NCBI GenBank assembly: GCA_028291485.1
Contig: JAQGHZ010000333.1
Span: 1 to 12,430, forward strand
From: Rubritepida sp.
GTDB taxonomy: Bacteria; Pseudomonadota; Alphaproteobacteria; Acetobacterales; Acetobacteraceae
DNA length: 12,430 nt
Direction: 5' to 3'
The position numbers were made by a program, and so were the translations under genes. The notes under the pieces were generated by a model. The model did no database searches, was not told the origin of the DNA, and saw only the letters and a program-made list of their open reading frames with translations. Each line of letters starts with the position of its first letter. Within the stretch, counting starts at the first letter, position 1. Positions 7,436-12,430 of this stretch are shown piece by piece.

Positions 7436-9382
7436 ATGCAGGATCAGCCCGGGGATATGCCCAGCCGCGCATCACCTCGCTCCATTGCGCTGGTGGGTCC
7501 ACAAGGAAGCGGAAAATCGGCCCTATTCGAGGCGCTACTGGCTATTGCAGCGACCGCTCCCACTCGCCGCAACTCGGTACGCCGAACGAGTGCGGAATTG
7601 CGGCTCGCCCATCGTCAGATGTCGGATACGACCTGGGCGATCCTCGATTGCCCGGGTTCCGTCGAGCTTTCCTACGATGTCGAGTGTGCACTCTCCGCTG
7701 TTGATCTAGCCGTGGTTGTCTGCGAGGCGGCTCCGGCGCGCAGTGCGAATCTCGCCCCACTGTTCCGCCGCATCGAGGAGACAGGCACGCCGGCGCTCAT
7801 CTTCATCAACAAGATCGATACGCTGGTTGGGACAGTCCGGGAAAGCCTCGCGGCCCTGCAAGCGCAAACGCGGCGTAAGCTGGTCCTCCGGCAGGTCCCG
7901 ATCCGCGAGGGTGAGACGGTGACCGGTTACGTCGACCTGGTGAGTGAGCGCGCCTATCGCTACCACCGGGGCGCGCCTTCCGAGCGCATCGCCATGCCCG
8001 AGTTCATGCAGGTCCGGAAAAGCGAGGCACGCGCCGAGCTTCTCGAATCGCTGGCCGACCATGACGACGCGCTGATGGAGAAAGTGCTGGAGGATCTGGC
8101 GCCCGAGCCCGCCGAGATCTACCGGCCGCTACATCATGGCGAGGGAAGCGGTGCCGTCGTCAGCGTACTTCTCGGAGCGGCGGAACACAGCAGTGGCGTC
8201 CAGCGCCTCTGGAAGGCTCTCCGCCATGACGTCCCCTCGGCGACGGAAACCGCCGCACGGCGCGGCATATCGTTAGCGGGCGCACCGCTCGCTCAGGTGT
8301 TCCGTACACTTCAGGCAGGTCATGCTGGCCGACTGTCATTCGTGCGGCTCTGGCGAGGTCCGCTGGAGGATGGAGCGGCATTGGGCGGGCAACGCGTCGG
8401 CGGCATCTACCGCTTTCCCGGCGGTGAGACGGAGAAGGTGCGGCAGGCCGAGGCAAGCGATCTCGTGGCCCTGGGCCGATTGGATGGCGTCCGCACCGGG
8501 GCTACCCTGGGCGGCCCCCCGCTCCCTTTTCCGGAACCGCCACCCCCGGTCTTCGCATTGAGCATCGTCTCTGAGGAGCGCACCGACGAGGTGCGCCTCT
8601 CCACCGGCCTGCAGCGGTTGACCGAGGAGGACCCTGCGCTGACGGTTACCCAGGACGCAGAGAGCGGCACGACCATTCTCGGAGGCCAGGGCGAGATACA
8701 TCTACGCACCGCGCTGGACCGCCTGATCGCGTCGACGGGGGTCAAGCTGCGCACGGCACGCCCCCCGGTCGCCTTTCGGGAGACGATCCGCCATGCCGTC
8801 ATCCAACAGGCGCGCCTCAAGCGGCAGACCGGCGGACACGGCCAGTTCGCGGATGTGAAGCTGCAAATCGCCCCCCGCCCCCGCGGGGCGGGCTTTCACT
8901 TCGACGAGAAGGTCGTGGGCGGTTCCGTCCCGAAGCGCTTCATCCCGGCAATCGCCCAGGCGGCGGAGGAGGCCGCGCGGAAGGGGCCTCTGGGCCATCC
9001 AGTGGTGGACGTCGCGGTAATCCTGCTGGATGGCGGCTTCCACGCCGTGGACAGCAGCGACATGGCCTTTGCGACAGCCACCCGCATGGCCATGCAAGAG
9101 GGCCTGGCAAAGGCGGACCCGATTCTTCTGGAACCCGTTGAGCAGGTGGTCGTCACGGCCCCTGCGGATTTCACTTCCACGGTCCAACGCCTGCTGACGG
9201 GCAGGCGAGGGCAGATTCTCGGCTTCGCTGCGAAAGCTGGTTGGGAAGGCTGGGACGAAGTACAGGCGCTGGTGCCCGCTCCGGAGCTAACCGATTTCAT
9301 CATCGAACTGCGATCGCAGACCCAGGGTTTGGGCAATTATGTGCATCACTTCGATCATCTGGCGGAGGTACGAAGCCGCTAG
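7436..9382 (+). CDS. EF-G-like translational GTPase paralogue
   Basis: A 648-residue protein with the five-domain layout of elongation factor G, of the EF-G-like type found beside true FusA in many alphaproteobacteria. G domain: P-loop GPQGSGKS (21-28), DCPGSVE (71-77) where EF-G has DTPGHVD, and NKID (125-128). Later landmarks are the domain II barrel (about 285-365), GGQGEIHL (416-423), domain IV with GGHGQ (466-470) and HAVDSSDMAF (536-545), and domain V with LLEPV (564-568) and GRRGQILGF (589-597). ATG 7436 is chosen for its GGGAGGA site and because the upstream in-frame GTG at 7328 would add AT-rich, non-coding-looking residues. Only about 43 residues separate the P-loop Lys from DCPG, well short of canonical EF-G, so switch I appears reduced. 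It is not beside ribosomal genes. A role in ribosome translocation or recycling is possible; a non-canonical role is equally so. Confidence 0.85.
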   Translation: MQDQPGDMPSRASPRSIALVGPQGSGKSALFEALLAIAATAPTRRNSVRRTSAELRLAHRQMSDTTWAILDCPGSVELSYDVECALSAVDLAVVVCEAAPARSANLAPLFRRIEETGTPALIFINKIDTLVGTVRESLAALQAQTRRKLVLRQVPIREGETVTGYVDLVSERAYRYHRGAPSERIAMPEFMQVRKSEARAELLESLADHDDALMEKVLEDLAPEPAEIYRPLHHGEGSGAVVSVLLGAAEHSSGVQRLWKALRHDVPSATETAARRGISLAGAPLAQVFRTLQAGHAGRLSFVRLWRGPLEDGAALGGQRVGGIYRFPGGETEKVRQAEASDLVALGRLDGVRTGATLGGPPLPFPEPPPPVFALSIVSEERTDEVRLSTGLQRLTEEDPALTVTQDAESGTTILGGQGEIHLRTALDRLIASTGVKLRTARPPVAFRETIRHAVIQQARLKRQTGGHGQFADVKLQIAPRPRGAGFHFDEKVVGGSVPKRFIPAIAQAAEEAARKGPLGHPVVDVAVILLDGGFHAVDSSDMAFATATRMAMQEGLAKADPILLEPVEQVVVTAPADFTSTVQRLLTGRRGQILGFAAKAGWEGWDEVQALVPAPELTDFIIELRSQTQGLGNYVHHFDHLAEVRSR

Positions 9383-9415
9383 GCCCAGGGTGAAACTCAT
9401 GCCTCGTCGGCTTGT

Positions 9416-9445
9416 CTGCCACATCGCGGAGGATCGGTGTGGCAG
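9416..9445 (+). other. Inverted repeat after the EF-G-like gene, possible terminator-like hairpin
   Basis: CTGCCACA and TGTGGCAG are perfect 8-base complements separated by 14 bases, 34 bases past the stop. No T-run follows, so an intrinsic terminator is not established; a regulatory palindrome is the alternative. Confidence 0.35.
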
Positions 9446-9632
9446 GCCATGGCGGCAGCTGCAGCGCGAAGGTCACGGGATGTCTGTCACACGCCGCGCA
9501 CTGCGGCTCTCGTGAGCACGACCCCCGCAGTGGGAATGACCCAGCAAAGGGGCGGCGTTTCGCTTTTGTGAGCCAATCGCTTTCGCGTCCGTTCTTCCGC
9601 TCGATCGCTGGCGAGGGCGATCGTCGAACGTG
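9446..9632. other. Unassigned intergenic sequence
   Basis: No coding sequence, RNA gene or repeat that I can recognise lies here. Short open frames on both strands have no family resemblance or ribosome site. Confidence 0.4.
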
Positions 9633-9781
9633 TTAGTTCACCTTGCTGCCGCGGCCGAACCCGATCTGTTTGGCGAGCGCAGACCTGCGAGCGGCATAGC
9701 TGGGCACGACCATCGGGTCGTCCTTCGCCAAGCCCCACTTCGCCCGGTACTGGTCGGGGTCATGCCATACGACGTGCTGAG
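9633..9781 (-). pseudogene. MucR/Ros-family regulator, C-terminal fragment with frameshift
   Basis: On the - strand the last 40-odd codons read HDPDQYRAKWGLAKDDPMVV, then SYAARRSALAKQIGFGRGSK and a TAA stop. This is the characteristic C-terminal end of MucR/Ros zinc-finger regulators (TPDEYRAKWGL..DYPMVAP.YA..RS.LAK.IGLGR). Just upstream the expected LSTSYGMTP is present but in a different frame: one base seems to be missing in the C-run at about 9755-9760, between ATGACCCC and GACCAG. The DNA-binding zinc-finger Cys and His residues are not found in either frame. This is therefore a decayed fragment without regulatory capacity. Full-length MucR (about 140 residues) controls exopolysaccharide, motility and cell-cycle genes in alphaproteobacteria. 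Confidence 0.75.
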
Positions 9782-10094
9782 GCGCTGGCGCGAGACCCAG
9801 CCATACCGAACCCAGTCAGTTATCTCGACATCGTCCAGCGCGGCGTGGGTATGGTACGGCCTGAAGGCTTCCAGGCCCGGTTCACCGAGCGGGTCTGCGA
9901 GCTGGGCGAGGCTTGGTTCGCTCGCCTGCGCGCCCAGCGGAGGATGACCGTAGCCCTTGCACCGCTGGCCCCCGGGCGAGAGGGCTCAAAGCCTTCTGGG
10001 ACAAGCTCTGAGACCGTTGCATCCGCGGTGGGGGCGCGTGGCTGAGCAGAAGATAATTTTACGGCTTCGCCCGCTGCGGATCGGACAGCTGCCT
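9782..10094. other. Unassigned stretch with open frames on both strands
   Basis: Two open frames overlap antiparallel. On +, 9845-10045 reads MGMVRPEGFQARFTERVCEL and onward. On -, a frame continuous with the MucR-like LSTSYGMTP stays open back to a stop near 9990 and includes LEAFRPYHTHAALDD. Both have reasonable codon character but I recognise neither. It may be decayed mobile-element or regulator sequence. No tRNA, repeat or terminator was found. Confidence 0.35.
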
Positions 10095-11036
10095 TCACGC
10101 CGCGGGGAAGTCGTAGAGCACCGCCGGGTTGTCGACCAACACTTTGTGCCGCGCGCGCTCGTCCGGGATCCAGTTGCTCAAAAGGTCGAAGAGGGTGGCG
10201 CCGTTCGGCTTGTTGTCGGCGCGCTCGGTCGGGTGCGGCCAGTCGCTACCCCAGACCATTCGCTCCGGTGCAGCGGCGGCGAAGGCGCGGGCCACCGCGC
10301 TGCTGTCCGCATAGGCCGGCGCGCCGGTCCGGGTATCCGCATAGGCGCCGGAGAGCTTCACCCAGGTATTGCCCTGGTCCAGCAGGCGGCGGATCAACTT
10401 GTAGGTCTCGCTATCGACGCCGGCTGGGTGCGGCACATGCGCCAGGTGGTCGAATACCAACTTGCCGCGGACCCGCAGGAAGGTCGCGCTGGCCTCCACG
10501 ATCTTGTCACCCGGCATATTGATCTGGCAGTGCCAGCCAAGCGCGTTCACCCGCGCCGAGAGTGGCTCGAGCATCTCGAGCGTGGTTGCGCCGGCCTGCG
10601 CCAGGTTGAAGCGGATGCCGCGCACGCCGAGGCCATGCATGCGCTGGAGCTCAGCATCGGTGACGGAGGTGTTGACCACCGCGACCGCTCGGAAATTCGG
10701 GCCGAGCGCGGCCATGCCAGCCAATGTCGGCTCATTGTTCACCCCGTAGAGCGAGGGAAGCACCACCACGCCCCGGGTAGTGCCGATGCGCGCCTGCTGC
10801 TTCCGGTAATCGTCCGGGGAAGCGTTGGCTGCAGGCAGTCCGCCCGGCGCGGGCGGGAAGCGGTCGTCATAGATGTGGAAATGGCAGTCACAGGAATTTG
10901 GAGGGGCGCGCAGCACGGGAGCATTGGTGCCGGTGGAGAAAGGCACATTGTGGGTGGCGGCCGGCTGGGCGAAGGCGGGGCCGGCGGCCAGCGCCGCAGC
11001 TGTGCCGAGCATGGTACGGCGATCGGGGTGGGTCAT
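10095..11036 (-). CDS. Tat-exported TIM-barrel amidohydrolase (COG3618/LigI-like)
   Basis: A 313-residue metal-dependent hydrolase of the amidohydrolase superfamily branch that includes 2-pyrone-4,6-dicarboxylate lactonase. The N terminus has a twin-arginine signal (DRRTMLGTAAALAAGPAFA) with probable cleavage after residue 23, so it acts in the periplasm. The first barrel strand gives CHFHIYD (H52, H54). Later motifs are GIRFNL (140-145), DHLAHVPHP (196-204), WVKLSGAY (225-232) and MVWGSDWPHPTE (260-271), whose Asp 265 is the expected catalytic or metal-adjacent acid. The ATG is preceded on the - strand by AAGGA at good spacing. The substrate is unknown; lactones or carboxylated cyclic compounds are typical of the family. 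It faces the same way as the peptide ABC genes but is separated from them by an IS3 scar. Confidence 0.85.
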   Translation of the reverse strand: MTHPDRRTMLGTAAALAAGPAFAQPAATHNVPFSTGTNAPVLRAPPNSCDCHFHIYDDRFPPAPGGLPAANASPDDYRKQQARIGTTRGVVVLPSLYGVNNEPTLAGMAALGPNFRAVAVVNTSVTDAELQRMHGLGVRGIRFNLAQAGATTLEMLEPLSARVNALGWHCQINMPGDKIVEASATFLRVRGKLVFDHLAHVPHPAGVDSETYKLIRRLLDQGNTWVKLSGAYADTRTGAPAYADSSAVARAFAAAAPERMVWGSDWPHPTERADNKPNGATLFDLLSNWIPDERARHKVLVDNPAVLYDFPAA

Positions 11037-11065
11037 GGCGGTTTCCTTCGCCGCCTCTCCGGGCT

Positions 11066-11079
11066 GCGTCAGGTGACGC
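11066..11079. repeat. Palindrome GCGTCA-GG-TGACGC upstream of the amidohydrolase
   Basis: A perfect 6-base inverted repeat with a 2-base centre lies about 30-43 bases before the amidohydrolase start and touches the end of the IS3 remnant. It could be an operator for the amidohydrolase or chance GC-rich symmetry. No matching copy was noticed elsewhere in the window. Confidence 0.35.
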
Positions 11080-11318
11080 TAGAGCGCCCTGGCTGCTCTG
11101 CCAAGGCGGCGAGGTTTGCCTCGCTGGTCGGCAAGCCGGTTTCGAGGCGGCCCGTCTGGCTGGTCGAGGCGGCCCGGCTCCTGGCGCCAGCGATAGAACG
11201 TCACCTCCGTCACGCCGATCGAACGGATCGCCTCCGATACAGGGCGACCCTGCGATGTCAGAACCTCGACCTGGCGCAGCTTCGCCAGCGCCGACGATCC
11301 CTTGTCGTGCTTTGTCAA
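11079..11318 (-). pseudogene. IS3-family orfA (transposase helix-turn-helix subunit), truncated
   Basis: From a possible TTG start at 11318 the frame reads KLRQVEVLTSQGRPVSEAIR then SIGVTEVTFYRWRQE. This is the conserved helix-turn-helix of IS3-family (IS407-like) OrfA. After RWRQE the expected leucine-zipper segment is poorly preserved and reads PGRLDQPDGPPRNRL, suggesting decay or a frameshift, and the frame stops at 11079. OrfB with the DDE integrase core is absent, so it cannot transpose by itself. The start is uncertain. Confidence 0.75.
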
Positions 11319-11327
11319 CGCCCTACA
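11079..11327 (-). mobile_element. IS3-family element, left-end remnant
   Basis: On the - strand the remnant begins TGTAGGGCGTTGAC at 11327, fitting an IS3-type TG terminus, and runs through an orfA fragment. There is no orfB and no right end; the matching inverted terminus was not seen in the window. The exact inner boundary is unknown. Confidence 0.55.
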
Positions 11328-11397
11328 CAGGCGCCAGCCGAACGTTGAAGCCCGTTCCCTGTGCGGTCCTGGCATCGGGCAGTTCGACCGTGTCCAT
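11323..11397 (-). pseudogene. 5' stump of a gene in the peptide ABC operon, cut by IS3 terminus
   Basis: An ATG at 11397 lies four bases after the stop of the ABC ATPase gene (TGA, then AGGC, then ATG), the spacing of a coupled operon gene. It begins MDTVELPDARTAQ and continues 11 more codons to a TAG. The stop is formed by the TGTAGGG terminus of the IS3 remnant, so the natural reading frame is interrupted there. Only 24 residues remain, too few to name the product. An enzyme or accessory protein tied to the transporter substrate is likely (inference). Confidence 0.55.
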
Positions 11398-11401
11398 GCC
11401 T

Positions 11402-12379
11402 TCACCCATGATGGCAGGCGAGCAACCGGCCATCACCGCGCGGCGTCAGCGGTGGCTGCTCCTGACGGCAGATATCGCTCGCCATGGGGCAGCGCGGGTG
11501 GAAGGCACAGCCAGTGGGTGGGGCGAGGGGGGAGGGCAATTCGCCGGCGATCGGGCGCAGCGTGACCGCCTGATCCGGGCCGAGCTGTGGCGAGGAAGCC
11601 AGCAGCGCGCGGGTATAGGGATGCCCCGGCGCGGCATAGACGCGCGCAGCCTCGCCGGATTCAACAATGCGGCCGAGATACATGATGGCCACGCGATCCG
11701 AGACGTGCCGCACCACGTTGAGGTCATGCGAGATGAAAAGGCAGGTCAGCCCCAGATCATGCCGCAGGTCGAGAAACAGGTTCAGGATCTGCGCCTGGAT
11801 CGAAACATCGAGCGAGGCCAGCGGCTCATCGCAGATCAGCACATCGGGTCGCATGGCCAAGGCGCGTGCGATGGCGACACGCTGCCGCTGCCCGCCGGAG
11901 AACTGATGCGGGAAACGCTGCGCGAACTCCGGATCGAGCCCAACGCGTGCCAGCCAATCCGCAACCAGCGCCCCACTTGCCGCGCGTGTGACGATGCCAT
12001 GGGCGATAGGGCCTTCGGCGATGCTGTCACCGATGCGCTTGCGTGGGTTCAGGGAGGCGAAGGGGTCCTGGAACACAGTCTGGATCCGGGTGGTGATCTT
12101 GTGGCCGGCCAGCATCGGCGATGCGCCGTCCAGCAGAACGCGGCCCGTGGAGGGGGGCAGGATGCCTGCGAGGATGCGCCCCAGTGTGGACTTCCCACAG
12201 CCACTCTCGCCCACCAGGCCGAGCGTCTCGCTTTTGTTCAGGCTGAGAGAAACATCCGTCACGGCCTGCACCGCGCGCCCATCCGACGCGGCGCCGAAGG
12301 CGGCGGCGATGCGGTCACCCAGTGACGGGCGCCGCACGAAGCTCCGTGTGACGGCTGCGGCGACCAGCAGCGCGGTCAT
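11402..12379 (-). CDS. Oligopeptide/dipeptide-type ABC transporter ATP-binding protein (OppF/DppF-like)
   Basis: A 325-residue ATPase that powers a peptide or nickel/opine-type ABC importer at the cytosolic face of the inner membrane. Using the start at 12379: Walker A GESGCGKS at 57-64, Q-loop VFQDPFASLNPR at about 102-113, signature FSGGQRQRVAIARAL at 160-174, Walker B VLICDEPLASLD at 180-191, and H-loop His 218 in FISHDLN. The C-terminal oligopeptide-type extension is present: GHPYTRALLASSP and the cysteine-containing GCAFHPRCPMASDICRQE, then LLACHHG. The ATG at 12379 is preferred over one nine codons upstream because it overlaps the stop of the preceding ATPase gene as ATGA. OppF/DppF proteins pair with an OppD/DppD partner, which is exactly what sits upstream. 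Substrate is not readable; the permease and binding-protein genes lie outside the window. Confidence 0.92.
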   Translation of the reverse strand: MTALLVAAAVTRSFVRRPSLGDRIAAAFGAASDGRAVQAVTDVSLSLNKSETLGLVGESGCGKSTLGRILAGILPPSTGRVLLDGASPMLAGHKITTRIQTVFQDPFASLNPRKRIGDSIAEGPIAHGIVTRAASGALVADWLARVGLDPEFAQRFPHQFSGGQRQRVAIARALAMRPDVLICDEPLASLDVSIQAQILNLFLDLRHDLGLTCLFISHDLNVVRHVSDRVAIMYLGRIVESGEAARVYAAPGHPYTRALLASSPQLGPDQAVTLRPIAGELPSPLAPPTGCAFHPRCPMASDICRQEQPPLTPRGDGRLLACHHG

Positions 12380-12430
12380 GGCGAGGGCTCCAGCAGGTGA
12401 TGGCACCGGGCCATGCGGCCATCCTGCTCG
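12376..12430 (-). CDS. Partner ABC ATPase (OppD/DppD-like), C-terminal end
   Basis: Only the last 17 residues are in the window: EQDGRMARCHHLLEPSP followed by TGA. The ARCHHL ending fits the C-terminal cysteine/histidine tail of OppD/DppD ATPases. Its stop overlaps the next start (ATGA), showing coupled translation. The identity rests on position and this short tail. Confidence 0.6.
   Translation of the reverse strand, partial: EQDGRMARCHHLLEPSP

Noticed and set aside
9960..10010. Possible tRNA on the - strand, suggested by a GFEPS translation often produced by tRNA T-arms
   Set aside because: The DNA reads GGCTTTGAGCCC, not a GGTTCGAATCC-type T-arm, and no cloverleaf could be formed.
9957..11348. 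Long + strand open frame over the amidohydrolase
   Set aside because: Antisense to a protein with Tat signal and complete amidohydrolase motifs; no recognisable domain.
10898..12325. Long + strand open frame over the ABC ATPase
   Set aside because: Antisense to an ATPase with every ABC motif present.

Overview
The window is GC-rich DNA, apart from one AT-rich patch at about 7314-7435. It looks alphaproteobacterial and most resembles Acetobacteraceae (Roseomonas-type genomes). This rests on codon bias, ATGA-coupled operons, a MucR-family remnant and an alphaproteobacterial-style EF-G-like protein. The taxonomic call is inference.

Region 1 (1-4444, + strand) is a compact glycan operon. It holds three consecutive CgeB/GT-B-type glycosyltransferases, a UDP-glucuronate decarboxylase-like enzyme (UDP-xylose synthase) and a Nudix hydrolase. 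The first four genes are joined by three stop/start ATGA overlaps. The first glycosyltransferase is cut by the window edge and seems to carry a one-base frameshift near positions 43-61. A simple model is that the decarboxylase supplies UDP-xylose, the three transferases build or decorate a glycan, and the Nudix enzyme clears a nucleotide sugar or its by-product.

Region 2 (4599-7026, + strand) has a small exported Pro/Ser-rich protein of unknown function. It is followed by a large APC-superfamily permease closely resembling the potassium importer KimA (YdaO), including the cytosolic C-terminal domain.

Region 3 (7027-10094) is accessory and scarred. It contains the 3' stub of an IS5-family transposase, an AT-rich leader, an intact EF-G-like translational GTPase paralogue with an atypical G domain, a frameshifted C-terminal fragment of a MucR-family regulator on the - strand, and about 300 bp that I could not assign.

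Region 4 (10095-12430, - strand) has an oligopeptide/dipeptide-type ABC ATPase gene, coupled to the end of its partner ATPase gene at the right edge. Four bases after it, a new gene begins but is cut after 24 codons by the terminus of an IS3-family element, of which only an orfA fragment remains. Beyond the scar lies a Tat-exported TIM-barrel amidohydrolase of the LigI/COG3618 type.

No rRNA, tRNA, CRISPR array or intact mobile element was found. The most notable points are the triple glycosyltransferase/UXS operon, the KimA-like protein in a group not known for c-di-AMP, the EF-G-like protein with a shortened switch I region, and the IS3 insertion that truncated a peptide-transport operon.
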